DNA of 33,585 nucleotides from Chloroflexota bacterium (lineage in GTDB: Bacteria > Chloroflexota > Chloroflexia > Chloroflexales > Roseiflexaceae): contig JAUQOW010000020.1 in the NCBI GenBank assembly GCA_030550675.1, forward strand, positions 1-33,585, read 5' to 3'. The translations under genes were made by a program, and so were the position numbers. The notes beneath the pieces are model-generated. The model was not told the DNA's origin. It saw only the letters and a program-made list of their open reading frames with translations, and ran no database searches. Below, piece by piece: positions 1-9,779 of this stretch. The stretch's first letter is position 1. Each line of letters opens with the position of its first letter.

Positions 1-283
1 CGACCGAGGTGAATTCGTTGAGGAACAGGCTTTCGCCGGAGATGGCGCGCTTGAACATCCCGCCGAGCCCGCCGCCGCGGGTGTTGGTCGCCATCTGGAT
101 ATTGCCCGACATCCACGACATCGCGCCTGACTCGGAGTAGACCGTCTCGCCGGGGTCGAGTTCGAGGATCACAGCCTGCATAGTGGTTCCGATGATCTGG
201 TACTCCATCCCGGTCACGCCGCGCCCGCGCGCCGTTACGACAGGATCGGGAAGGTGCAGGCGATTGCTGCCATAATCAACCAT
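1..283 (-). CDS. AIM24 (DUF124/TIGR00266) family protein, 3'-truncated by the window edge
   Basis: This gene is missing from the ORF track because its stop lies outside the window. Reverse translation from the ATG at 283 gives [14 protein letters not shown], then [21 protein letters not shown], then [20 protein letters not shown], and continues to the edge for 94 residues. The pattern of a short query-like first strand, a GE.vysE.GaMsWM motif and a glycine-rich turn is characteristic of the AIM24/TIGR00266 family, a beta-helical fold of unknown biochemical role related to yeast mitochondrial Aim24. An AAAGGAG Shine-Dalgarno sits about 12 nt upstream of the ATG, supporting this start. An alternative start is the internal Met26 (MEYQII), where most family members begin, so the first 25 residues may be an extension or untranslated. 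It follows the membrane fusion protein gene on the same strand after 157 bp. Confidence 0.85.
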   Translation of the reverse strand, partial: MVDYGSNRLHLPDPVVTARGRGVTGMEYQIIGTTMQAVILELDPGETVYSESGAMSWMSGNIQMATNTRGGGLGGMFKRAISGESLFLNEFTSV

Positions 284-329
284 GAGGGAAGCGCTCCTTT
301 CCTGATATTGCGAGGTGCCGCGGCATACG

Positions 330-335
330 CTTATA
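330..335 (-). promoter_or_regulatory. Possible -10 box for the AIM24-family gene
   Basis: The minus strand carries TATAAG about 50 nt upstream of the AIM24 start. The best -35 (CATACA at an 18-bp spacer) is weak, so this is only a candidate promoter. Confidence 0.25.
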
Positions 336-440
336 GCCCTCGACAGGGTACAGTGTATGCCAGGATGTAGTGGTGCGTCAAGAGGCTTTTTCAGAGCGTC
401 CTCCCCTGCAGATGGCGTTTCTATCTCCGCATCGCTGTCG

Positions 441-2306
441 TCACCTCGACCGGGGCGGTCCGGTGAAGAAGGTGAAGCGCTGATCGACGCCTTCGACATA
501 GACGCAGGCTTGCAGATCAAGACCGCTGAGGATTTCAATCACCTGGTCGTTGCTCAATCCGACGGTCACTTCCCGCGGTTCGAGGTCGGGACGCGCCGGA
601 CGCTGCTCCGGCGGCGCCGCGCACAACCCCGGATCGCGCACGACATCGACGATCAGGCGACCACGTTCGTTGCGCACGGCTCGGCGCGGCACAAGCAGCG
701 CATTCTCGCGCTCCGCCACCACGATGTCCGCCCCAACCGACATCCCGGCGCGAACCCGCGGGTCGGTGTTGGAAATGCCAATTCGCACCTGGTACGATGT
801 GACCGCCGCCTGCGGCAGCGCCAGCGGGCTGATCGTCTCGACCGTCGCCGCCAGCGTGATCTCCGGCAGCGCATCGAGCGTCAGCGTCACCGGCTGACCG
901 ACGCGCACCCGCGTGATATCGATTTCATCAACCGTGACATCAACATAGAAACGCTCAAGGTTGGCGATCACAATCGCGGGACGCCCCGGCGTCGGCGTTT
1001 CGCCGATTTTCAGGTTCACCTCGGCAACGACGCCGCTGAAGGGCGCTTTGAGCACTGCTTCGTCGAGGGCTAGCCGCGCCAGATCGCGCGCGGCGCGCGC
1101 CCCGTCCACCTGCGCGCGGGCTGCCGCCAGGTCTGCCGGGCGTGGATCGGCGCGCAGACGTTCCAGGTTCGCCCTTGCCGCTTCGTAGGCGGCGCGCGCC
1201 GCTTCGAGCTGCCCGCCGCGCTGATCGCCGCGCATCCGGTCGAGCGCAGCGCGGGCGCTTGCGACCTGTGCGCGCGCCGCAGCCAGCACATCCGGTTCAG
1301 GAGTGGCAAAAAGGAGATCGCGGTTGGCGCGCGCGACTGCCAGTTGTCCCTCGGCGAGTTCAACGCCGGTCGCCTCTGCCTGGCGTGCATTGTCGTAGTT
1401 CACCTGCGCCTGAGCGACTGCGTTTTCAGCGCTGCGCAACGCCGCTTCCGCCTGAACGAAGGCGTCGTAGTACTGCTGGCGCTGCGAGTCGTTCAGAATG
1501 TTCGGGCGAGTCTGCCCTGGACGGTTCGGGTCAGCCACCGTGCGCACGATCGGATCAGCGCCGGTTTCACGCACATACTCCCAGTTCTGTTTCGCCGTCG
1601 AGTAGCGCGATTGCGCCTGGGTCAACTGGTTGACCGCCTGCTCCAGTTGGATCTGCGCATTGGTTTTGGCGGCGGAGAGTTGGGCGCGCTGGCGTTCCAG
1701 GTTCAGTTCCGCCTCGCGGACGCGCGCTTCGGCGGTCTGCACATCCGATTCGCGCGGACCCCTGAGCAACTGATTGAGGCGCGCCTCCGCCTGTCGCAGT
1801 TGCTCCTCGGCAGCGCGCATATCCGCTGTGGTGACGCTCCCTTCCACCTGCCGCAGCTGACCGGCGGCCTGCGCCAGTTGCGCTTCAGCAGCGGCGATCT
1901 CGGCAGGCGACGGACCGGCAAGCAGTCGGTCGAGGTTCGCCTGCGCCTGCGCCAGCTGCGCTTCCGCCTGTGCGAGACGCAGCTCCAGTTCGCGGGTGTC
2001 GAGTCGCGCCAGCGGCTGACCCTTTTCCACTGCATCTCCGGGGCGCACCAGCACCTCAGCCACCCGTCCGGTCACGGCAAAACTGAGATTGACCGTCTGA
2101 ACGGGGGCGATCTGCCCGGTGGCGTTGACGGTGGCAATCAGGGTATCAATGCGCGGGTTGACCAGCCCATAACTGCGCGCTGGCGCCTGTTGCCCGCCGC
2201 GAAAGAAAAAGACTCCCGCAGCGCACGCCGCTACGATGAGCACCAGCCCGACAGCAGTGATCAACGCGCGTCGACCGGGCCAGCGACGCGCAGACGTTGT
2301 TGACAT
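441..2306 (-). CDS. HlyD/RND-type membrane fusion (periplasmic adaptor) protein with a very long helical hairpin
   Basis: The 621-residue product is an adaptor subunit of an efflux or secretion pump. Residues 14-36 form an N-terminal membrane anchor. The LIVAAC stretch resembles a lipobox, but the residues after the Cys stay hydrophobic, so a plain anchor is more likely. A first lipoyl half (about 64-105, containing [13 protein letters not shown] and [14 protein letters not shown]) is followed by roughly 300 residues of Ala/Gln/Arg-rich heptads ([14 protein letters not shown]) that should form an extended coiled-coil hairpin. The second lipoyl half (about 412-450, [17 protein letters not shown]) and a beta-barrel/membrane-proximal region (about 450-610) complete the family order. 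The ATG at 2306 has AGAGGAAGG upstream. The gene lies 9 bp after ferrochelatase, suggesting co-transcription. No ABC or RND partner gene is in the window, so the substrate is unknown. Confidence 0.9.
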   Translation of the reverse strand: MSTTSARRWPGRRALITAVGLVLIVAACAAGVFFFRGGQQAPARSYGLVNPRIDTLIATVNATGQIAPVQTVNLSFAVTGRVAEVLVRPGDAVEKGQPLARLDTRELELRLAQAEAQLAQAQANLDRLLAGPSPAEIAAAEAQLAQAAGQLRQVEGSVTTADMRAAEEQLRQAEARLNQLLRGPRESDVQTAEARVREAELNLERQRAQLSAAKTNAQIQLEQAVNQLTQAQSRYSTAKQNWEYVRETGADPIVRTVADPNRPGQTRPNILNDSQRQQYYDAFVQAEAALRSAENAVAQAQVNYDNARQAEATGVELAEGQLAVARANRDLLFATPEPDVLAAARAQVASARAALDRMRGDQRGGQLEAARAAYEAARANLERLRADPRPADLAAARAQVDGARAARDLARLALDEAVLKAPFSGVVAEVNLKIGETPTPGRPAIVIANLERFYVDVTVDEIDITRVRVGQPVTLTLDALPEITLAATVETISPLALPQAAVTSYQVRIGISNTDPRVRAGMSVGADIVVAERENALLVPRRAVRNERGRLIVDVVRDPGLCAAPPEQRPARPDLEPREVTVGLSNDQVIEILSGLDLQACVYVEGVDQRFTFFTGPPRSR

Positions 2307-2315
2307 GACCTTCCT

Positions 2316-3266
2316 CTATCCAGCAGTGTCGAAGACAGCCGTCGCATCGGCGACAAGCGTCGCAAGATCGGCGATGAGCGCGGGAGCGGCGTTGGGGATG
2401 GCAGAACGAGCGTACTTCAATCCAAGCGCCGCCGCTCGTTCCGCCATACGCACGTCGAGTTCGTAACAGACCTCGACATTATCGTAGACACTATTGATCG
2501 GAACCGCCAGCACATGTCCGAACCCTGCACGGGCAATCTCTTCCAGCGCAACCAGCACATCGGGACCAAGCCACTGCCCCGGACCTTCGGCGCTGTAGTA
2601 TGCCAGATATCCGCCAGCACAGCCAAGCGCGGCAACCAGGCGCTGCATCATCCGGCGCAACCGCCACTGATAGTCGGTTTCGGGCTTGCGCGCGCTTTCA
2701 GCAACGCTGTGCGCAATCGCAAGCAATGCCACCCAATGGCGCTCACTGCCTGCAAGACGCTCCAGCGTGATCGCCGCGTTCGTCGTCAACGCCGATACGT
2801 ACCCCGGCAGTTCGGGCCATTCAGGAATCAGGTGCACGCGCACCGGCTGATCCAGGCTCGCATGGGCGCGGTCGAGCGTTTCCTGATAACTGCGCAGACT
2901 CATGTGCGAAGCAACAGGGCTGAGCGGCAACACGACGACCTGCTGCACGCCCATCCGAACGAGATGGGCAAGCGCATCGGCGACGCTCGGATGCCAGCGG
3001 CGCGCGCCGAGCGCAACCTGGAAGCGGTTCCCGTAGCGGTGCATCAATTCGTCAGCGAGCGCCGCCGCCAGGCGCCTGGCGGCGGAACTCCCGCCGTCGC
3101 CGCTCCATACACGCAGGCAACGCTCCCGCATAAACGCAATATCTTCCGGCGACGGCGGATGCCCGTGGTAGTGAGCAGTCAGGTATGGAACGATTTCGGC
3201 GAGCGTCGTCGGTTCGCCATATTCCATCACGAGCACGCCGATCTGTGACGATGTTTCAGGCGTCAT
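2316..3266 (-). CDS. hemH: Ferrochelatase (protoporphyrin or coproporphyrin type)
   Basis: The enzyme inserts ferrous iron into a porphyrin, the last or penultimate step of haem synthesis. With the start used here it is 316 residues, a normal length for compact bacterial members. IAHSVAES supplies the expected metal-site His (H186), and YDNVEVCYE supplies the conserved Glu (E265); these match the His/Glu pair of the Bacillus enzyme in position. The segments LPLSPVASHMSLRSY and EGPGQWLGP occupy the usual porphyrin-binding strands but diverge from the common LPLYPQ.S.TT and SQ.G..PWL forms. I prefer Met10 of the ORF-track entry (ATG at 3266). It has a GAGGT ribosome site 5-6 nt upstream, whereas the ATG at 3293 has none and lies inside a TATAAT box. 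Which porphyrin is used cannot be told from sequence alone. Confidence 0.87.
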   Translation of the reverse strand: MTPETSSQIGVLVMEYGEPTTLAEIVPYLTAHYHGHPPSPEDIAFMRERCLRVWSGDGGSSAARRLAAALADELMHRYGNRFQVALGARRWHPSVADALAHLVRMGVQQVVVLPLSPVASHMSLRSYQETLDRAHASLDQPVRVHLIPEWPELPGYVSALTTNAAITLERLAGSERHWVALLAIAHSVAESARKPETDYQWRLRRMMQRLVAALGCAGGYLAYYSAEGPGQWLGPDVLVALEEIARAGFGHVLAVPINSVYDNVEVCYELDVRMAERAAALGLKYARSAIPNAAPALIADLATLVADATAVFDTAG

Positions 3267-3291
3267 TGTTGACCTCGTTGTTTCCGAGGTC

Positions 3292-3300
3292 ATTATAACA
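3292..3300 (-). promoter_or_regulatory. Extended -10 promoter candidate in the glmS-hemH gap
   Basis: The minus strand reads TGTTATAAT, a perfect TATAAT preceded by the TGN extended -10 motif, about 26 nt before the preferred hemH start. No good -35 is visible at 16-18 bp, which fits an extended -10 promoter. If used, it makes the upstream ATG at 3293 untranscribed in its 5' part and supports the start at 3266. Confidence 0.45.
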
Positions 3301-3318
3301 GGTTTGCGACAGAAATCA

Positions 3319-5163
<1,845 letters not shown>

Positions 5164-5478
5164 GAGCGCTTCCTTTCTGAAGGTTTCCTGAAAAAACTGA
5201 CGCAACGGCGCAAAAAAGACGCAAGGGAGCGTTGGATTGATTGCGAGGATCTGCGCTTTTGCGCCTTCTTGCCAGCCCGTTCGAACGAACACCGAGAAAT
5301 ACAACCGGCATATTGTCGTTGCCAGACCGGCCGTCCGCACTGGTTCAGGACGCGCAAGCCCCGCTGGAGCTCGCACAAGCCAGTGCTGATGAAGGCACAG
5401 ACGTACATCAGCAGAACAGCGCCGCCGGGGTGCTCGCTCGCCAGGTGCGGACCAGTAATTGAATCCGGCAGACCCATG

Positions 5479-5625
5479 CTGCCAGGTCGCGCGGTCTTTG
5501 GGCGGCGGGCTAATGAACCAGGACTGCCAGGTTGCGCGCTCCCTGCACTATGGACTAATGAAGATCAGGAATCAGGTAAACTCATGCTGCCAGGTCGCAT
5601 GATCTTTGGGCGACGGGCTAAAGCC
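5479..5625 (+). repeat. Three spaced copies of a 39-bp degenerate repeat
   Basis: Copies begin at 5479, 5524 and 5587, each opening with CTGCCAGGTYGC. The first and third share CTTTGGGCGRCGGGCTAA. The second has the same 39-bp length and the same ...CTAATGAA end as the first, but a diverged middle. Start-to-start distances are 45 and 63 bp, so this is neither a regular tandem array nor a CRISPR. Confidence 0.7.
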
Positions 5626-5685
5626 CTGGCTGAGTACATTGAAGCCCCTTCGGGGCTTTCCCGATCTCAGCCAGAGCTTCAGCCC
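5615..5685. repeat. Nested palindromic element
   Basis: The outer arms GGGCTAAAGCCCTGGCTGAG (5615-5634) and CTCAGCCAGAGCTTCAGCCC (5666-5685) are complementary at 18 of 20 positions. They enclose an inner hairpin with AAGCCCC and GGGGCTT arms around TTC (5642-5658). As RNA it would fold into a long two-part stem. It overlaps the third 39-bp repeat. No T-tract follows, so it looks like a REP-type intergenic element rather than a simple terminator. Confidence 0.65.
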
Positions 5686-6073
5686 GCAGCGCCCCGGCAG
5701 CACCGCACTATCTCTCTAATCTTCACTCAGCCCTCGCTCAGGACACGGAAGCTCAGCAGGGGCTAGCCCAATCTCTGCCGGGGCTTCAACCTGCGGCGTT
5801 CTTAATGCTTGAAAACGCCAGGAAACGCCACAAGGCATGCCCTGCTGACAGGCGACCCGGTCGCCCCCGACTGGCGCAATCCGCTGTGCTGATTGGAACG
5901 ACACCTGGCTGCGTGGGGCATACGCAGCGCTACGTGCCGAATAGGAAGACGCTCGCTGCGCTCCATTTGTGCCACCCGTCGCCGGATGGTTTTGGTGGAG
6001 CGCTCACAGGCGGCGGCGCGCCTGGGAGGCATCCGCTGATCTCTCGATGTTCCGCCGATCGTATCGGCGTTAG

Positions 6074-6091
6074 CCCTGTCGCGCGACAGGG
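6074..6091. repeat. Perfect 18-bp palindrome
   Basis: CCCTGTCGCGCGACAGGG is exactly self-complementary. It lies in gene-free sequence, with no gene start next to it. Confidence 0.6.
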
Positions 6092-6107
6092 AACCTCCGC
6101 CTCGTCA

Positions 6108-6131
6108 ACTGCGGGAGATTTATCCCGCAGT
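6108..6131. repeat. Inverted repeat, 9-bp arms
   Basis: ACTGCGGGA and TCCCGCAGT flank a 6-bp AT-rich loop (GATTTA), 17 bp from the 18-bp palindrome. It could be a hairpin remnant or a protein site. Confidence 0.55.
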
Positions 6132-6192
6132 CCATGCGCTTCTCAATGACCTTTGAGCTGCTCATCACCTCCTGAAGCCCCTGAACGACGTC

Positions 6193-6241
6193 CCTGCCGG
6201 AAGCATACTTCAGACTGCGCCTCACGTCAAGATCCGGCAGG
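6193..6241 (-). terminator. Inverted repeat directly after the mntA stop, possible terminator or element boundary
   Basis: Perfect 9-bp arms CCTGCCGGA and TCCGGCAGG flank 31 bp and begin one base after the stop codon of the minus-strand nucleotidyltransferase gene. The loop is long and no T-tract follows, so a canonical intrinsic terminator is unlikely. Confidence 0.35.
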
Positions 6242-6242
6242 A

Positions 6243-6572
6243 TTACACTTCTTTCAACTTCAGGTCATCACAACGTTCATACAACACCACGCCCGTGCGT
6301 TCGATCTCCTCTCGAACCTCTGGATCGCTAATCATGTTAAAAAGCGACAGATCGAACGTGTACGGCAGCAACAGATCATCGAGTTCATCCATGATGTTTC
6401 CCAAAATGGAAAGGTCCAGATCATCGCCGATCAGAGTCAGGTCAATATCAGAGCCAATCTTGTAGTTTCCACGTGCGCGTGAACCATAGAGGACCGCTTT
6501 CTTCACCCATGGATGACGAGAAAGCACACGGCAAATTTGCTCAACGGTTGAGTTTTTCAGTCCGTGTTTCAT
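6243..6572 (-). CDS. mntA: MNT-type minimal nucleotidyltransferase, likely MntA antitoxin
   Basis: The 109-residue protein is a minimal DNA-polymerase-beta-fold nucleotidyltransferase. It carries the signature GSRARGNYKIGSDIDL (residues 30-45), giving metal-binding Asp42 and Asp44, and the third acidic residue in YTFDLSLF (Asp74). In characterised MntA/HepT systems this protein AMPylates a tyrosine of the HepT partner and so neutralises its RNase activity. That role is inferred here from the pairing. The start codon overlaps the last bases of the upstream hepT-like gene by 4 bp, so the two are translationally coupled. It has no link to the housekeeping genes on either side and sits beside the repeat-rich block, as mobile toxin-antitoxin pairs often do. 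Confidence 0.85.
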   Translation of the reverse strand: MKHGLKNSTVEQICRVLSRHPWVKKAVLYGSRARGNYKIGSDIDLTLIGDDLDLSILGNIMDELDDLLLPYTFDLSLFNMISDPEVREEIERTGVVLYERCDDLKLKEV

Positions 6573-6991
6573 GGCGTCCTGGCGAGGAGCTGTTCCATTT
6601 TGTCGGAAAGCGCAACGAACTGAGGATAATACTGCTGGATGATCGATCTGGCGATTAATACAGCCGTTTCTTCATTATACGTGTGTGATGTCAGATTGCG
6701 ATCCCGAATCATATCCATCCAAAGATCGCCCTGATCCAGCAAACCGCGCTTGAACGCTTCACGAGTCGTGTCTGTTGAGCCGTACAACGGCGCCACGCCT
6801 TGAAGTTCCAGGAAATCCTTGAGCATATTCCACGCTAGTTCGTGGGTGAATTCGAATGCCTGGATCAGCCCCTGCTCTTCGAGCCTGGACAGAGGACGTT
6901 CGGCGGCAAGATCCACCGCTTCGCGCAAGCGCGATAACGCTTTCCTGAAACGACTCAGCCGCTGCCGCAGACGAGCATCTGGCTCACCCAT
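6569..6991 (-). CDS. hepT: HepT-like / HI0074-family substrate-binding subunit, likely toxin
   Basis: The 140-residue all-helical protein belongs to the HI0074/HEPN-type partner family of minimal nucleotidyltransferases. It has the motif R98-NLTS-H103-T-Y105, which is the R-x4-H-x-Y element: the Arg and His form the HEPN ribonuclease site, and the Tyr is the residue AMPylated by MntA in studied systems. The ORF-track entry starts 20 codons earlier. I chose the ATG at 6991 because an AGGG ribosome site sits about 8 nt upstream, and the preceding residues (MVLCQRCRSQVFTYPVQGIV) do not resemble the family. The intact motif suggests an active toxin. The only partner seen is the overlapping mntA gene. 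Confidence 0.82.
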   Translation of the reverse strand: MGEPDARLRQRLSRFRKALSRLREAVDLAAERPLSRLEEQGLIQAFEFTHELAWNMLKDFLELQGVAPLYGSTDTTREAFKRGLLDQGDLWMDMIRDRNLTSHTYNEETAVLIARSIIQQYYPQFVALSDKMEQLLARTP

Positions 6992-7103
6992 AACAATACC
7001 CTGAACCGGATACGTAAAAACTTGCGACCTGCATCGCTGGCATAGTACCATACCGGACGCTGCGTTTCAATCCGCTCGATAACGTTCCCTTACCAGCAGA
7101 TTC

Positions 7104-7135
7104 GCGCGAATCCGTGGCATCTGCGCGAATCCGTG
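7104..7135. repeat. Short direct repeat with overlapping palindrome
   Basis: GCGCGAATCCGTG occurs at 7104-7116 and again at 7123-7135, a 19-bp period. The first copy overlaps the 12-bp palindrome ATTCGCGCGAAT (7100-7111). It lies between the hepT gene and the divergent aminotransferase gene. Confidence 0.5.
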
Positions 7136-7156
7136 TCTACTTCATAGAGCCGCCTC

Positions 7157-7184
7157 TTCACATGCACCCCAGGTATGGTACGAT
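7157..7184 (+). promoter_or_regulatory. Candidate promoter for the aminotransferase gene
   Basis: TTCACA (7157-7162) and TACGAT (7179-7184) are separated by 16 bp, about 50 nt before the start codon. Confidence 0.4.
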
Positions 7185-7235
7185 ACTCCATAGAAAAACC
7201 ACACCACATCACGTCTGAACTCAGGGAGCGAACAC

Positions 7236-8423
7236 ATGTCCGGCAGGCTTGCCCGCCGTGTGGCAGGGTTCGGCACAACGATCTTCACCGAGATGAGCGC
7301 GCTGGCGCTGGAGCGCGGCGCGATCAACCTGGGACAGGGATTCCCCGATTTTCCGGGTCCGGCTTTTGTGAAAGAAGCGGCAGCCGCCGCCATCCACGCC
7401 GACATCAACCAGTACGCGCCGATGCCTGGTCTGCCCCGCCTGCGACAGGCAGTTGCCGCACAGTGGGAACGCGACTACGGACGCGCGGTGGACTGGCAGC
7501 GCGAGGTGACGATCACCAGCGGCGCAACCGAGGCGCTCTGCGACGCGATGCTGGCGCTCGTCAACCCTGGAGACAGGGTGGTGATCTTTGAGCCAGCGTA
7601 TGACGCTTATGCGCCCGACATCACCCTGGCAGGCGGCGCGCCGCTGCCGGTGCGTCTCTATCCGCCAGACGACGGACACGCGGCATGGTGGTTCGATCCA
7701 GCAGAACTGCAAGCCGCCTTTGCGCACAAACCAGCGCTCATCATCATCAACACGCCGCACAACCCAACCGGCAAAGTCTTCACGCGCGCCGAACTGGAAC
7801 TCATCGCCGGTCTCTGCCAGGATTACAACACCATCGCCGTCACCGACGAGGTATACGACCGGCTGGTGTTCGACGGCGCGGCGCATGTGCCGCTGGCGAC
7901 GCTTCCTGGCATGTGGGAGCGCACATTGACGCTCAACAGCGCCGGGAAGACCTTCAGCGTCACCGGATGGAAGATCGGCTACGCCGTAGGACCGGCGCAC
8001 CTGAACCACGCGCTGCGGCAGGCGCACCAGTGGGTGACCTTCGCCACCTCCTCGCCGCTGCAAGAGGCGATTGCCATCGCGATCGAGCAGGCGGCGGTCA
8101 ATGGCTACTACCACGAACTGCTGCGCGACTACCGCGAACGGCGAGCGCGCCTGGAACGGGCGCTCAAAACCGCAGGACTGCCCACACTGCCGGTAGAGGG
8201 CGCCTATTTCATCTCCGCCGACATCAGCGCCGTCGGCTGGACCGACGATCGCGCTTTCTGCCGCTGGCTCACGACCGACATCGGCGTAGCGGCAATCCCC
8301 ACGTCGGCGTTCTACAGCGATCCGGCGGGCGCGCCGCGCCTGGCGCGCTTCTGCTTCGCCAAGCGTCTGGAGACTATCGATGCGGCTGCGGAGCGTCTGG
8401 CTGCGTTGCGCAGTCGCGTGTAA
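7236..8423 (+). CDS. PLP-dependent class I/II aminotransferase (methionine/kynurenine aminotransferase-like)
   Basis: This 395-residue fold-type I aminotransferase most resembles the YbdL/kynurenine aminotransferase/CCBL branch, as shown by the N-terminal INLGQGFPDFPGP (30-42). It has the PLP phosphate-binding SGATEA (95-100), the NTPHNPTGK loop (172-180, Asn176), TDEVYDRL (Asp204 and Tyr207 contacting the cofactor) and the Schiff-base lysine Lys238 in NSAGKTFSVTGWKIGYA. The C-terminal RLARFCFAK provides the substrate-carboxylate Arg. It probably transaminates methionine, glutamine or aromatic amino acids with 2-oxo acids in the cytosol, but the exact substrate cannot be read from sequence. 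The ATG at 7236 has CAGGGAG upstream. The gene is on the plus strand and 153 bp upstream of the glycosyltransferase gene, with no clear operon link. Confidence 0.9.
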   Translation: MSGRLARRVAGFGTTIFTEMSALALERGAINLGQGFPDFPGPAFVKEAAAAAIHADINQYAPMPGLPRLRQAVAAQWERDYGRAVDWQREVTITSGATEALCDAMLALVNPGDRVVIFEPAYDAYAPDITLAGGAPLPVRLYPPDDGHAAWWFDPAELQAAFAHKPALIIINTPHNPTGKVFTRAELELIAGLCQDYNTIAVTDEVYDRLVFDGAAHVPLATLPGMWERTLTLNSAGKTFSVTGWKIGYAVGPAHLNHALRQAHQWVTFATSSPLQEAIAIAIEQAAVNGYYHELLRDYRERRARLERALKTAGLPTLPVEGAYFISADISAVGWTDDRAFCRWLTTDIGVAAIPTSAFYSDPAGAPRLARFCFAKRLETIDAAAERLAALRSRV

Positions 8424-8511
8424 CGGCGTTTGAGAAAATAATCCAGTATTGCCAGTTCTGTCTCGTGTACGCGAGATTCACAACGGCGCCATGCGGCTTC
8501 AACCGCCAGGC

Positions 8512-8536
8512 TGATTGTGAAACAGTAAAACAATCA
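8512..8536. repeat. Inverted repeat upstream of the glycosyltransferase gene
   Basis: TGATTGT and ACAATCA are perfect 7-bp arms with an 11-bp loop, about 40 bp before the next start codon. This may be an operator or a hairpin. No confident promoter was seen in this gap. Confidence 0.35.
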
Positions 8537-8576
8537 TGAACGTCTAACCAACTGTCAGGAACACACAGGAGGGGAG

Positions 8577-9773
8577 ATGCTTATGCGCGTCGTGCGCATT
8601 CTGATATTGACGACTGACGCGGGGAGCGGACACCGCAGCGCCGCGCAGGCGCTCGAGGCGGCGCTGTTGCACACTTATCGTCAACATATTCAGGTTGCGA
8701 TCGCCAATCCGCTGCACGAACCATCAAGTCCATCACTGCTCCGGCGCGCAGAAGCATTTTACCTTTCAACCATGCAGCATGCGCCTGAGCGGTATGATCG
8801 AGCGCACACCCTGACCGATGCAGCGGCGTATGCCGCGTTATTGCGCGGCGCGATGCGCCTGGCAATCGGTGACGCGCTACACCGCCTGCTGGTGCGCCAT
8901 GCGCCGGATGTCGTCATCAGCGTCTATCCACTCTTCACGGCGCTGGTCGCCGACGCCTATCGCAACGCACGCGGACGTCCCGGACTGGTGACGGTCGTCA
9001 CCGATCTGGGGCATGTCCATCACACATGGTTCTCTCCAGAGGATGATCTGTGCATCGTACCGAATGCGCAGGTGCGCACCCGAGCGCTGAGTTGCGGACT
9101 GAAGCCGCAGCAGGTGCACATTGTCGGCATTCCAGTCCATCCCCGATTTGCTGCGCAGCGCGGCGAGCCCGAAGCGGTGCGGCGCGATCTTGGCTGGCGC
9201 ACCGATCTGGTCACCGTGCTGATCTCTGGCGGCGGCGCGGGCGTGGGTCCGCTGGCGGAACTGGCGATCGCCGCCGATGAAGCGTGTCAGAACCTTCAGA
9301 TCGCAGTTGTTGCCGGTCGCAACAGCGATCTTGCGACAAAATTGCGCGCGCGCGACTGGAAGAATCCCGTGCACGTCTACGGCTTTGTTCCGCTGGCGGA
9401 TATGATGTACGCATCAGACATCATTGCCACCAAGGCGGGCGGGTTAAGCGTCAGCGAAGCGCTGGCAGTCGGGCGTCCGCTTCTGATCTACGGCGCGGCG
9501 CCGGGGCAGGAAGCCGGCAATCTGGAGTATGTCGTGCGGCGCGGCGCAGCGCAGTACACGCCGGACGCCCGGCAGTTCGTCGCTGCGCTGCAACGCTGGA
9601 TTGAACGACCGGAAGCGCGACAGGCGGCAGCAGACGCAGCGCGCGCGGCTGGTCGTCCACTGGCGGCGTTCGAGATCGCCGATATGGTGTGGGACCTTGC
9701 AACATCGCGCGCCGCCGCGCCGCGCCTGGCGCCGCGCCTGTCGCTGAGCGAGTGGTTGAGCTCGTGGCGGTAA
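8577..9773 (+). CDS. GT28/MGDG-synthase-like glycosyltransferase (diacylglycerol glycosyltransferase family)
   Basis: The 398-residue protein has the two-domain GT-B layout of monogalactosyldiacylglycerol synthases and processive diacylglycerol glucosyltransferases. The N-terminal LILTTDAGSGHRSAAQAL (9-26) is the MGDG_synth motif, with TDLGHVHHTWF in the acceptor domain. The C-terminal donor domain has SGGGAG, YGFVPLADMMYASDIIATKAGGLSVSEALAVGRPLL and PGQEAGN, the UDP-sugar site. It probably adds galactose or glucose to diacylglycerol at the cytoplasmic membrane face, making glycolipids. In a Chloroflexus-type phototroph that could serve photosynthetic membranes, but no neighbour proves this. 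The start is ambiguous: AGGAGGGG lies 4 nt before the ATG at 8577 and 10 nt before the ATG at 8583. Confidence 0.85.
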   Translation: MLMRVVRILILTTDAGSGHRSAAQALEAALLHTYRQHIQVAIANPLHEPSSPSLLRRAEAFYLSTMQHAPERYDRAHTLTDAAAYAALLRGAMRLAIGDALHRLLVRHAPDVVISVYPLFTALVADAYRNARGRPGLVTVVTDLGHVHHTWFSPEDDLCIVPNAQVRTRALSCGLKPQQVHIVGIPVHPRFAAQRGEPEAVRRDLGWRTDLVTVLISGGGAGVGPLAELAIAADEACQNLQIAVVAGRNSDLATKLRARDWKNPVHVYGFVPLADMMYASDIIATKAGGLSVSEALAVGRPLLIYGAAPGQEAGNLEYVVRRGAAQYTPDARQFVAALQRWIERPEARQAAADAARAAGRPLAAFEIADMVWDLATSRAAAPRLAPRLSLSEWLSSWR

Positions 9774-9779
9774 ACAAAT

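Larger units (their letters stand above)
5164..6242. other. Gene-free 1.1 kb region of repeats and palindromes
   Basis: No credible CDS is seen here. ORFs on both strands are low-complexity Arg/Pro/Ala shadows with no recognisable family. The glmS-proximal 300 bp hold only its leader. From 5475 onward the block contains three degenerate 39-bp copies, a nested 70-bp inverted repeat, short direct repeats (GAAAACGCCA/GGAAACGCCA near 5811), an 18-bp perfect palindrome and a 9-bp-arm inverted repeat, listed separately. The composition suggests accumulated intergenic repeat elements or an eroded insertion. Confidence 0.7.

Noticed and set aside
315-2303. Plus-strand ORFs (315-1073, 1344-2303) over the membrane fusion protein gene
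   Set aside because: The minus frame has a full adaptor architecture and ribosome site. These are shadows.
3266-3293. Upstream ATG (3293) as the ferrochelatase start
   Set aside because: It has no ribosome site and overlaps a TATAAT box. The next ATG has a good ribosome site.
5164-5400. glmS ribozyme in the glmS leader
   Set aside because: I found no AGCGCC cleavage core or the expected pseudoknotted helices in the minus-strand leader.
5479-5625. CRISPR array
   Set aside because: Only three degenerate copies with unequal spacing of 6 and 24 bp, and no cas genes.
5802-6149. Small ORFs on both strands in the gene-free block
   Set aside because: They are low-complexity products that cross palindromes and repeats, without ribosome sites or family resemblance.
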